From Firmicutes bacterium UBA1535 (GTDB lineage Bacteria > Bacillota > Clostridia > Tissierellales > Sedimentibacteraceae): DNA of 27,184 nucleotides. The DNA lies in contig DCPV01000311.1 in the NCBI GenBank assembly GCA_002323775.1, positions 12,366 through 39,549 on the forward strand, written 5' to 3'. The notes below the pieces were generated by a model. That model ran no database searches, was not told where the DNA came from, and worked only from the letters and a program-made list of their open reading frames with translations. Shown piece by piece: positions 1-7,208 of the stretch. How positions within the stretch are numbered: the first letter of the stretch is position 1; each line of letters opens with the position of its first letter. The position numbers and the translations under genes are program-made.

Positions 1-234
1 GATATTCATCAAGATTTCTTCTTTATTCTTTTCACAGTCTAAATCAAAAATTTTAGCTTCTCCACTTGTCTTATGTATCAGACCAAGCAAAGTTCTTATA
101 GTAGTTGATTTTCCAGCTCCATTTGGACCAATAAATCCAAAAATCTCACCCTCCTCAACTCTTAAATCTAAATCAATTATACCTCTTGATTTTCCATAGC
201 TTTTAGTAAGCTTGTTTGTTTCAATAGCATACAT
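1..234 (-). CDS. ABC transporter ATP-binding protein, 3' part cut by window edge
   Basis: Only the first 78 codons are in the window. The protein starts MYAIETNKLTKSYG and has a textbook Walker A motif, GPNGAGKST, at about residues 37-45, preceded by the usual Y-loop aromatic. It should hydrolyse ATP at the inner membrane face for a transporter of the multidrug/bacitracin (CcmA/BcrA-like) type. The ATG at 234 is preceded by GGAGGAT at good spacing. It is the third gene of a cassette after the LytTR regulator and the DUF3021 membrane protein, 15 bases after the latter. The signature motif, Walker B and the expected permease gene lie beyond the window, so substrate and direction cannot be judged. 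Confidence 0.9.
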   Translation of the reverse strand, partial: MYAIETNKLTKSYGKSRGIIDLDLRVEEGEIFGFIGPNGAGKSTTIRTLLGLIHKTSGEAKIFDLDCEKNKEEILMNI

Positions 235-249
235 AATAATATCCTCCAA

Positions 250-702
250 TTAAAATTTTTTATAATTTGATTGAAAATCCTGCAAAGCTTTGTTCATTCG
301 TTTTGTTTCATAATTAATACTTATTTTAAAGGCTGCAAAAAACATACATATGGCTATTATATTTGAAGCATACATAAGTAAATTGCACCAAGTACCAAAC
401 TCATCAAACCAATTAAAATATTCTACAAAAAATACCGTTAAGCAAATATTTATAACTGCCCAAATAGACATTCTTTTTATACTAGAATTGTGCTTTGAAA
501 ATATAACGCTCTGAAACAAGCCTAACAGTCCACACAGTGCTATCATCTGAATGATTGTTATAAAATCAATAGAACGATTTACAAATCCATATTTTGATAC
601 TGAAAAAAGCATATAATACATGATATAAAATACAAAATATATTGCACCGGTTGTCTTGCCCTCATACGCATGAACTAAAAATGTATAATACCAGTTTTTC
701 AT
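250..702 (-). CDS. DUF3021-family four-helix membrane protein
   Basis: A 150-residue protein with a short N-terminal cytoplasmic stretch and four hydrophobic segments, at roughly residues 18-37, 46-67, 78-95 and 104-125, then a charged tail rich in Lys and Asn. Size, helix layout and position directly after a LytTR gene fit the DUF3021 family. In LytTR regulatory systems of streptococci, a small membrane protein encoded next to the regulator restrains it. I infer the same role here: sensing at the membrane and holding back the LytTR protein. The start has a strong GAGGAGG site that overlaps the stop region of the regulator gene, so the two are probably translated together. The ATPase follows closely. 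Confidence 0.75.
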   Translation of the reverse strand: MKNWYYTFLVHAYEGKTTGAIYFVFYIMYYMLFSVSKYGFVNRSIDFITIIQMIALCGLLGLFQSVIFSKHNSSIKRMSIWAVINICLTVFFVEYFNWFDEFGTWCNLLMYASNIIAICMFFAAFKISINYETKRMNKALQDFQSNYKKF

Positions 703-716
703 AAATTAAACCTCCT

Positions 717-1157
717 CTAATCGTATAAACCGAGTGTATTTTTAAGAAGCTGGGCATAATGTCTTGACACTATAAGTTTTTCATTATTATTTAAAGTCAA
801 TTCAACTCTGCTGTTAAGTAAGTTCTTTAAATTTCTAACATGCTGTAAATTTACTACTTGAGACTTGCCTATACGCAAAAATCCGAAATTAATAAACTTA
901 CTTTCAATTAACTGCAATGTTTCTGATGCTTCATACACACTATCAGTAGTATAAAAAAACACCTTGTTATCTACAGCATCAGCATATAAAATTTCCCTAG
1001 GAGTTAGCATCGTAACATTTCCATCTCTTTTGGCAGGCAGTTTAAGAGTTTGCTCCTTTAATATACTTAATATTTCAAGTATTTCATCATCAACACTTTT
1101 ACACCTTAAAACTATCTCATTTTCCTCGCAGTCAATATGCTCAACAGTTATTTTCAA
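717..1157 (-). CDS. LytTR-family DNA-binding transcriptional regulator
   Basis: About 146 residues. The C-terminal two thirds is a LytTR DNA-binding domain: TPREILYADAVDNKVFFYTT, then FLRIGKSQVVNLQHVR, then VELTLNNNEKLIVSRHY. The short N-terminal part lacks a response-regulator receiver domain, as in stand-alone LytTR regulatory systems whose partner is a small membrane protein. Longer starts exist (GTG at 1166, ATG at 1163), but both overlap the GAGGTG ribosome site. The TTG at 1157 has correct spacing, so I chose it. A sigma-A-type promoter and a pair of 21-base-spaced direct repeats lie just upstream, suggesting autoregulation. Likely targets are its own operon, including the ABC transporter. 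Confidence 0.88.
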   Translation of the reverse strand: MKITVEHIDCEENEIVLRCKSVDDEILEILSILKEQTLKLPAKRDGNVTMLTPREILYADAVDNKVFFYTTDSVYEASETLQLIESKFINFGFLRIGKSQVVNLQHVRNLKNLLNSRVELTLNNNEKLIVSRHYAQLLKNTLGLYD

Positions 1158-1182
1158 ATCCATCACCTCGCATCTTTATTCA

Positions 1183-1211
1183 ATTATACAAAGAAATCTA
1201 TCAGTAAACAA
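1183..1211 (-). promoter_or_regulatory. Promoter of the LytTR-DUF3021-ABC cassette
   Basis: On the minus strand, -35 TTGTTT (1211-1206), a 17-base spacer and a perfect -10 TATAAT (1188-1183). The start codon at 1157 and its ribosome site follow directly, giving a leader of about 20 bases. Confidence 0.6.
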
Positions 1212-1218
1212 TAGCTGT

Positions 1219-1250
1219 ATGCCAAGTTGCTAATAGATTTAGTTAAGTTA
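1219..1250. promoter_or_regulatory. Candidate LytTR operator: two direct repeats, 21-base period
   Basis: On the plus strand, TGCCAAGTTG (1220-1229) and AGTTAAGTTA (1241-1250) are direct repeats sharing AAGTT exactly 21 bases apart, two helical turns. The second includes TTAGTTAAG (1239-1247), close to the AgrA-type half-site ACAGTTAAG. They end seven bases upstream of the -35, the usual place for LytTR activators. The identification is by pattern only. Confidence 0.5.
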
Positions 1251-1792
1251 CAATTTATAGCATTTATATTTATCTTTAATATAAAACCCTGCATCTAATG
1301 CAGAATTTAATTCATCCGTAGAGGATTCTTCTATGAAATATAAAAGCTCTTTTGGAGAGTCATATACATCATTTAACTTAGAAACCATATGGTTAATTAA
1401 AATACTTTCTATGTTCATGTTTTTAAATTCAGTTTCAATAAATAAACCAAATACTTCAGCATCGCTTTTTATACACTTTACAAAAATACACCCTCTTATC
1501 ACTTCGTTTTCTATATAAGCAAAAATCTTAAACCATTTTATATCGTTTTTAAGATTTTTACTGTTATAATACATTTCCAAAGGTATGGCAAATTTATCAT
1601 GAAATTTGCCATATTCATCAAAATCATCTAATGTTATTTCCTTTACTTTCTCATGACAGCACGCTCAATTTGTGCTTTTAAGTCCTTTTTTGAGCTTATT
1701 CTTGCAAAGCTTGCACTACTATCATTCTTGCTTAATTCCCATGCTAAATCAAGCAATTCATTAATATTTTCAATATCTTTTATTTTTATCAT
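1248..1792 (-). pseudogene. GNAT-family acetyltransferase broken by a frameshift
   Basis: Two overlapping frames together make one plausible protein of about 180 residues. The first frame starts at ATG 1792 (MIKIKDIENINELLDLAWEL) and stops at TAA 1645-1643. The second frame, open from about 1664 to the stop at 1248, continues HEKVKEITLDDFDEYG and ends with a GNAT-like tail (SALDAGFYIKDKYKCYKL). Joining them near 1655 needs one extra base and gives QIERAVHEKVKEI without a gap. No slippery heptamer is present, so programmed frameshifting is unlikely. The downstream part alone has an ATG at 1580 with a poor ribosome site. N-acetyltransferase activity is inferred from the fold pattern only. A sequencing error would restore an intact gene. 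Confidence 0.6.
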
Positions 1793-1866
1793 ATTTATAC
1801 CTCAATTAAAATAATTTATCATTATGCTCTAAATACATAACATACAATGCTATGTACTAATGTTTG

Positions 1867-1888
1867 CCTGCTATACCGCAGGTTTTTT
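1867..1888 (+). terminator. Small plus-strand terminator-like hairpin
   Basis: CCTGC-TATACC-GCAGG followed by six T on the plus strand. There is no plus-strand gene to terminate, so it would act on antisense transcription, or it may simply mark the end of the DUF2339 gene. The stem is only five pairs. Confidence 0.3.
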
Positions 1889-1889
1889 A

Positions 1890-4037
1890 TTAATTACTTT
1901 CAATCTCTTTATTTAGCTTATTATACAGCAAAGTGATTCCAAAGCAAATCAGTCCACCTAGCAACAAAGCTACTATTCTTGTTATTGAATTCTCTTGACC
2001 TAAATCAACAAAGATAAATTTTAACACCATAAGTATAGTAACTATTAATCCATACAATCTTAATGATTTCATTTTTATTTTAAAGCCTGCCACTATACTT
2101 AATAATGAAATTACCAAACCTGCTACACTCATTATCACTGATTCAATATTTACATTCCATACAGAACGCATTATTACCCAAGTCAATATAAAATATTTAA
2201 GTCCAATCCATCCACCTATAAAAGGCTTATCTTTATAATTGTCTATTAAATTCTTTGATTGCAATAATGCTACAGCTAAAACTGATAGAATAACTATCAA
2301 CTGCTCATACCAAATGTCCGGCATAGTAATTAATTTTAAACCCGCAATATAAGCTATAGATGTAATTATATAAAACAGTATTATTGTAATATCTTGTGAA
2401 ACTCCTTCGTTTTTAGTAAACCATCTAAATTTATCAGATTTCCAATCTTTCAAGTAACCTGAGCCAACTATGATACATAGTGCAATGCTTAAAAACATAT
2501 AAGGCACTACTAGGTCTATGTAAGAACTAAGTATTGCTGAATTTCCTGCATATCTTGAGTGAGCAAATGCACCCATGGACATGTAAGGTATGTAATAAGC
2601 ATTTATAGTATAGACCAGTAAACTGACTATTTTTAGAAATTTATTTACTAAATTTTTACTATTCGAATCATTATGTTTATATGTATCGTATACAACGAAA
2701 GTGATTGTAATTAATTGCAATACAGCATAAAATACTGATAATAATATAATATCTGAATTCCTGCCCATAATACATAATAATATAGAATCAATTATTGCTA
2801 TTAAACTGATTAATAATTTATAGCTTTTATGATGGTTAAGCAGTTGAAAAATTAATAAAATTATACCAACTACCGATATTCCAGCTACAGTGTTAAACTT
2901 ATACATATTATATATAATTGCAGAAACAACCTGTATTACTACATAATAAGTAATATTTATTCGTCTTACATTTTTAGTCCAAAATTCCAATATAATCATT
3001 TGTACTAGATTTATAGCAAAAAACCAAGCAAGGATTAATGATATATCTGCTCCAACTTGCGGACATACTTTGTTTAAAAACATAAGAGTTATTATACTCA
3101 TAACGGCATTAATAAACAAATACCATAATTTATTTTTCCCAACTTTTTCCACTTTATAGTATAAATAATTAAATAATATGTACTCAATAAACATCATAAT
3201 AAACAGAGCAATTTCTATGCTTTCTTTATCCAAACCACCTACAAGCAGTATTGCATAGCTAAGCATTGCCAATAATATACTTATTATTTTCTTTTCTTCA
3301 TTTAGCCATTTATGACTTGTTATTATGAGAACTGATGCTATACTTGTTACATATAACATAAGCACAATGAATTCTATACTATTTTGTACAAGAGTTACTC
3401 CTAATAACAATGCTACTATACTGCCTATACAAGCTATGACAGTAGTAAAAAACATTTTTGTATACTTGTAAGACAATATAAAGAATATCGCCCAAATACC
3501 TATCAGGATTATAGCTGTTATATCACCTATAAAATGAAAAAATATATTGGCTGATAAAATACTAATAAATATAAGGCCTGCTCCTGTACCCAATACAAGA
3601 GAGGATATAGGATTTTTACTCTTATTTATCAAATAAAAGCCTAGTACAGTCAATAATATACCAATACTTGAAATTAAACCTAGTCTAACGGCATCCGATA
3701 GAGAACTCCATATTAAGCTTATAAAAGACCCTGCCCCTATAAATATTAATATAGCAGCTAATACTCCAATAAAATATTTACCTATTTCAGCTTCGCCTAT
3801 TTTTTTCTTTAAAACCTTTTCCTGTTTTAAATCCTGTTCTAAAGAAGGAGAACTCTGCACTTCTTCTCGTTTTAATGTATAAGGGTTTTTCGTTAGATTA
3901 TCATGTACAAGTTTAGCAGATTGTTCAAGCTTATTTTGCTGAGCTTGTGTTCCTAATACTTTTTGTTCCAGCTTTCTTACTTTTTCTTCTAATTCTAATA
4001 CCCTTTGTTCTAAATCTCTTTGACTCTTATCTTCCAT
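1890..4037 (-). CDS. DUF2339-family polytopic membrane protein
   Basis: About 715 residues. The first 45 or so form a heptad-patterned coiled coil (LEQRVLELEEKVRKLEQKVL), followed by a polar linker and then more than twenty closely packed hydrophobic helices up to the C-terminus. This layout and length are typical of DUF2339 proteins, predicted membrane proteins of unknown function. A GTG three codons further upstream is possible, but ATG 4037 has AGAGGTG at proper spacing and the GTG would sit inside that site. The aminoglycoside phosphotransferase gene ends 21 bases upstream, suggesting one transcript. No enzymatic motif was recognised. Confidence 0.85.
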   Translation of the reverse strand: MEDKSQRDLEQRVLELEEKVRKLEQKVLGTQAQQNKLEQSAKLVHDNLTKNPYTLKREEVQSSPSLEQDLKQEKVLKKKIGEAEIGKYFIGVLAAILIFIGAGSFISLIWSSLSDAVRLGLISSIGILLTVLGFYLINKSKNPISSLVLGTGAGLIFISILSANIFFHFIGDITAIILIGIWAIFFILSYKYTKMFFTTVIACIGSIVALLLGVTLVQNSIEFIVLMLYVTSIASVLIITSHKWLNEEKKIISILLAMLSYAILLVGGLDKESIEIALFIMMFIEYILFNYLYYKVEKVGKNKLWYLFINAVMSIITLMFLNKVCPQVGADISLILAWFFAINLVQMIILEFWTKNVRRINITYYVVIQVVSAIIYNMYKFNTVAGISVVGIILLIFQLLNHHKSYKLLISLIAIIDSILLCIMGRNSDIILLSVFYAVLQLITITFVVYDTYKHNDSNSKNLVNKFLKIVSLLVYTINAYYIPYMSMGAFAHSRYAGNSAILSSYIDLVVPYMFLSIALCIIVGSGYLKDWKSDKFRWFTKNEGVSQDITIILFYIITSIAYIAGLKLITMPDIWYEQLIVILSVLAVALLQSKNLIDNYKDKPFIGGWIGLKYFILTWVIMRSVWNVNIESVIMSVAGLVISLLSIVAGFKIKMKSLRLYGLIVTILMVLKFIFVDLGQENSITRIVALLLGGLICFGITLLYNKLNKEIESN

Positions 4038-4058
4038 ATTCTTCACCTCTTAAATAAA

Positions 4059-4838
4059 TTAAAACAATTCATCTAATAATATGTAATATTTTATCTTATT
4101 ATCATCTCTTTTTATGCCTAATTCTTCAAATAACAAATCTATATAATTTTTATTGCCTAAATTATGCTCTAAAGACCTGACACATAAAGCTATATCCTGC
4201 CATCTGTCTGCTATACCACAGTTTCCTAAATCTATAAATCCACTTACATTGTGGTTTTTAAAAAAAATATTTGGCAAGCAATAGTCACCGTGAGAAAATA
4301 CCAAGTCTTGATTTGGTTTATTATCAACTAAAAATTTATAAAGATCTTCTACGTCCTTAAAACCATTTTCTGAAAATGTTTCAGGTTCACAGTCTTCAAT
4401 ATCAATCAAATTGTTATCTATTCTTATTCTGGCTAATTTAAGCTTGTTTTCTATATCATTTATATGAGGACATCCATTTGTGTCTACTTTCCATAAAATC
4501 TTTAGTCCCTCGGCAAGTAAATGCACTAACTCCTTAGGATTATCTAAATAGTATTTATCACATGACATAAAACCATCAATCTTAGACATAAGTAAATAAT
4601 TATATCCGTCATGAGTAGAAAACTCTATTATTTTAGGAACAAGAAGCTTGTTTTGAAGCCATTTCATCATTGTAATTTCCATATTGGTATAGGAGTTTGC
4701 TAACTCTATTTTTAGTACCATGTCATTGTCAAAACACAAAATTTTTGAGCTTGAACAACCGATGTCATCCAAACTATATGGAATATTTTCAATATGCTTT
4801 CTAATATTATTGGGTAATTTTGTAAATAATTCGTTCAT
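4059..4838 (-). CDS. APH(3')-type aminoglycoside O-phosphotransferase
   Basis: 259 residues, the normal length for APH(3') enzymes. The catalytic loop is HGDYCLPN (183-190, catalytic D185, N190), the metal-binding motif is GFIDLGNCGIADRWQDIA (D203), and the ATP-site lysine is probably K43 in VLKIE. The C-terminus KIKYYILLDELF closely resembles the end of APH(3')-III as I recall it. The expected reaction is ATP-dependent phosphorylation of the 3'-OH of kanamycin/neomycin-type drugs in the cytoplasm. Ribosome site GAGAGGTTAGT precedes ATG 4838. No mobile element is visible beside it, so it may be an intrinsic or long-settled gene. Its substrate range is unproven, and it could act on another small molecule. 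Confidence 0.88.
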   Translation of the reverse strand: MNELFTKLPNNIRKHIENIPYSLDDIGCSSSKILCFDNDMVLKIELANSYTNMEITMMKWLQNKLLVPKIIEFSTHDGYNYLLMSKIDGFMSCDKYYLDNPKELVHLLAEGLKILWKVDTNGCPHINDIENKLKLARIRIDNNLIDIEDCEPETFSENGFKDVEDLYKFLVDNKPNQDLVFSHGDYCLPNIFFKNHNVSGFIDLGNCGIADRWQDIALCVRSLEHNLGNKNYIDLLFEELGIKRDDNKIKYYILLDELF

Positions 4839-4868
4839 ACTAACCTCTCAATAAATTTAATTAAATCA

Positions 4869-4896
4869 TTTATAATTTTATATTCTAAAAATACAA
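4869..4896 (-). promoter_or_regulatory. Possible promoter of the phosphotransferase gene
   Basis: Minus-strand TTGTAT (4896-4891), 16-base spacer, TATAAA (4874-4869), about 30 bases before the start codon. In such AT-rich DNA this is weak evidence. The -35 overlaps the remnant gene's end. Confidence 0.3.
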
Positions 4897-5079
4897 TCCT
4901 TTCCGCCGCACGCTATGCCCTCAATTAGCTCTGATTCAACTTTTTTACCACAAAGCTTGCTCCTCTGCTGACATTTTTTCAGGAAGAACTTCATACTCAT
5001 AAAATAATTCCTTAGCTTTTTGTTCTCCTAACTACTCTTTTATACAACGAAAAATTTGATAAAACTTAAAAATCGCCAT
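4878..5079 (-). pseudogene. Decayed small gene of unknown family
   Basis: ATG 5079 follows a good GGAG site and reads MAIFKFYQIFRCIKE, then a TAG at 5034, then the same frame continues LGEQKAKELFYEYEVLPEKM to a TAA. A neighbouring frame carries on GKKVESELIEGIACGGKDCI and stops at 4880-4878. Reading through TAG as Gln (one C-to-T change) and correcting one shift gives a continuous, charged, protein-like sequence of about 65 residues with a Cys-Gly-rich end. I do not recognise the family with confidence. It may also have lost internal sequence, since the two halves look like the start and end of a larger protein. Confidence 0.4.
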
Positions 5080-5119
5080 TTTATACTCCAAATTTTCAAT
5101 ATTAATCAGTTTTATTCAT

Positions 5120-5308
5120 CTATAATATTTTGTATACAAAATTTTCTATCAAATTTATACACTCTTTACTGTCAATCAATTTATCTCTAATTGAGCTTAA
5201 ACCATAATCATTTGAGGATAAAATAAGTGTATGATTTTTATTTTTTATATGCGACAAAACTGTTGAACAATTGCCATCTTTTTTACCATCAAATAATACT
5301 AAAGTATA
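5120..5308 (-). other. Out-of-frame 3' continuation of the ParB-like gene
   Basis: From 5308 to a TAG at 5122-5120 the minus strand holds 62 sense codons (YTLVLFDGKKDGNCSTVLSH..., ending ENFVYKIL) with no start codon of their own and two stops (TGA TAA) immediately upstream in that frame. They join the ParB-like gene by one added A in the five-A run at 5313-5309. The intact product would have about 268 residues. Codon choice and composition look coding. Confidence 0.5.
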
Positions 5309-5925
5309 TTTTTATCAGCTTGTCTATTAAAATAATCGTCACAAAATTTATTCCACAAAATTTTATAGTCCACACTTGATACGAGCTTTAAATCATTTAT
5401 AGTATGTATATTTCTTTTTCTTGCTTCTTCTACAAATCCCCAGATATATTCATCTGAGCTATCCTCATATGCGTAAATTTCTTCAATATTTAATGTCTTT
5501 GCTAAATAAAGTCTCGTATGTCCATCTAATATTATTAAATCATTTTCACTTTTCAATATAGGAATAATAAAATGTTCGCTGTTTTTAGCCCAGCTTGCTA
5601 TATTGTTCATTTTTTCTGAGCTTATGTAAAATTGTGAGGGCTGAAGCTTATTGATATTAACTTTAAAAAGCTTTACATCATCATAATTTTTAATTAATTT
5701 TCCATCACTATCATAAAATTTAGATATATGCTTTGTATAAAATCTAAATTCCTCAATAATTTCTTCTATATTGTCATAATCGTGATAACACATTATTGCT
5801 GAATTAATATCCTTAATAAGAAACTGGCAAGGATATTTATCATCAATTAAAAATGCACCATGCTGCTTTAGCACTTCTTCATTAAACCTAATATCATCAT
5901 ATGTATTTATTCGTTGTATTTTCAT
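5299..5925 (-). CDS. ParB/sulfiredoxin-like domain protein, 3' end apparently frameshifted
   Basis: As read, 208 residues. Residues about 86-160 resemble a ParB N-terminal/sulfiredoxin-type domain: VNINKLQPSQFYIS, then PILKSENDLIILDGHTRLYLA with the DGHTR motif at 134-138. In known relatives that motif contacts a nucleotide. The N-terminal 80 residues are not recognised. The gene lies 3 bases after the HAD-kinase fusion, so they are surely co-translated. The C-terminus is abrupt: at the A5 run (5313-5309) a one-base slip would add 62 further residues. ParB-like domains of this size occur outside chromosome partitioning, including as nucleotide-dependent enzymes and kinases. The actual role is unknown. 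Confidence 0.7.
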   Translation of the reverse strand: MKIQRINTYDDIRFNEEVLKQHGAFLIDDKYPCQFLIKDINSAIMCYHDYDNIEEIIEEFRFYTKHISKFYDSDGKLIKNYDDVKLFKVNINKLQPSQFYISSEKMNNIASWAKNSEHFIIPILKSENDLIILDGHTRLYLAKTLNIEEIYAYEDSSDEYIWGFVEEARKRNIHTINDLKLVSSVDYKILWNKFCDDYFNRQADKNIL

Positions 5926-5928
5926 TTT

Positions 5929-7188
5929 TTATAACCCTTTTTCACACTTTGTTAAAACAGGTCTATTATAGTTGTTATTATCAATTACTATACTGCTATT
6001 TTTAAAAGGCTCCCATTCTGCAATATATTTTTTCTGAATTGGTATATACTTATTTTTGTATTTATCCAAAAATTGTAATCCGTACTTTGGCACATCTCTA
6101 ATTAAAGCTCTATTTAAAACTTCATCAAAATCAATATTAATAAAAATTTTATCATCTAAATAATCATTCAATGGACTTCTGAAAAGCAAAACTCCTTCTA
6201 TAAGCACAACTGTATCACTATCAATGTTATAATTTATGTAATTTTCATATTTATCTGTATCTAAATTTAGACAGCAGATAGTTTTATTGATTGATTGATA
6301 CGTTTTCAACGGTTCTAACAATTCGTTTATTAGTTGGTTATAATTGAAAGCATTATTATAATAAGCATCTATCGGATTATCGCCTTGACTTCTTATAGAA
6401 GATGGGTTATGAAAGTCATCAATATGTACTACAGTGTTTTTTATACCTACATGGCTAAGATATTTTGAAAAATAGTTAGTAAAAGTAGTTTTACCCGATG
6501 TATCTACACCATTTATGCCAATTATTTTTGATTTATTTTTTTTAATCAGCTCATTTTCTAAAGTATAGAATAACTCTGCCTGTATTATCTTATCTGCAAT
6601 TTCTAAAGGATTCTCAGCTATAAATGTAGCTTTTGAAATATCGTTAATATCACCATAACCATAAGCAGCACCTATAGATACAATATTGTTATTTGCAGCA
6701 GCTTCAATATCAATCATTGTATCTCCAACAACTGCATTAAAATCTGAGGTATCTATGATTTGTTTTATACATTCTGATTTATTTATAAAGTTTTTAGAGC
6801 TGTATATATTTGTAAAATATTTACTAATTGATGTGGTTTCCAATACGAGATTAATATATTCTTCACTTCCATTTGAGCATATATTGAGTTTATATCCTCT
6901 TGAACTTAGTTCTTCAAGTAATTTAACTATATCAGGGAATAATACAGCAGTTTCTTTTACTAATCTATGTTCATTTTTTCTAAGGACTTTCTTTAAGCTA
7001 TCAAAGTCAATGTTTTCATTTATAATTTCTCTTAAAAAATCATCAGTTGTTTTACCTATAAGAGAGCATAAAATTGACTCGTTAATTAACGGCAAATTAA
7101 ACTCTTTTAAGCTTTCATTAACCGCATTTAATATAGTAGCTTTTGTCTGGTATAATGTACCGTCTAAGTCAAATATTATTTTTTTCAT
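5929..7188 (-). CDS. HAD phosphatase fused to uridine-kinase-like P-loop kinase
   Basis: 419 residues with two enzyme domains. Residues 1-200 are a HAD hydrolase of the phosphoglycolate-phosphatase type: nucleophile motif DLDGT (D7, D9), motif II CSNGS (S105), K137, and motif IV VVGDTMIDIEAA (D156, D160). Residues 220-410 are a P-loop kinase of the uridine kinase/phosphoribulokinase class: GINGVDTSGKTTF (225-236), acidic VVHIDDFHNP (253-262) and VVLIEGVLLF (327-336). A phosphatase and a nucleoside-type kinase in one chain suggests interconversion of a phosphorylated sugar or nucleoside, but the substrate is not known. Start ATG 7188 has AGGAGT. The ParB-like gene follows in the same transcript. 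Confidence 0.82.
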   Translation of the reverse strand: MKKIIFDLDGTLYQTKATILNAVNESLKEFNLPLINESILCSLIGKTTDDFLREIINENIDFDSLKKVLRKNEHRLVKETAVLFPDIVKLLEELSSRGYKLNICSNGSEEYINLVLETTSISKYFTNIYSSKNFINKSECIKQIIDTSDFNAVVGDTMIDIEAAANNNIVSIGAAYGYGDINDISKATFIAENPLEIADKIIQAELFYTLENELIKKNKSKIIGINGVDTSGKTTFTNYFSKYLSHVGIKNTVVHIDDFHNPSSIRSQGDNPIDAYYNNAFNYNQLINELLEPLKTYQSINKTICCLNLDTDKYENYINYNIDSDTVVLIEGVLLFRSPLNDYLDDKIFINIDFDEVLNRALIRDVPKYGLQFLDKYKNKYIPIQKKYIAEWEPFKNSSIVIDNNNYNRPVLTKCEKGL

Positions 7189-7208
7189 TTAATACTCCTG
7201 CCTTTAGT

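Noticed and set aside
964..1233. Plus-strand reading frame opposite the LytTR gene
   Set aside because: It is the antisense of a clear LytTR domain, has no ribosome site, and its translation is low-complexity Ser/Leu/Ile sequence, as are the other plus-strand frames in this window.
1643..1664. Programmed ribosomal frameshift in the acetyltransferase gene
   Set aside because: No slippery heptamer or following stimulatory structure, and GNAT genes are not known to need one.
5309..5313. Classic -1 programmed frameshift site in the ParB-like gene
   Set aside because: The run T-AAA-AAT does not fit the X-XXY-YYZ pattern. Transcript slippage or mutation remains possible, so it is reported only as a disruption.
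5299..5925. Chromosome-partition ParB
   Set aside because: Only the small DGHTR domain region is similar. There is no ParB helix-turn-helix, no ParA neighbour and no parS-like palindrome was noticed.
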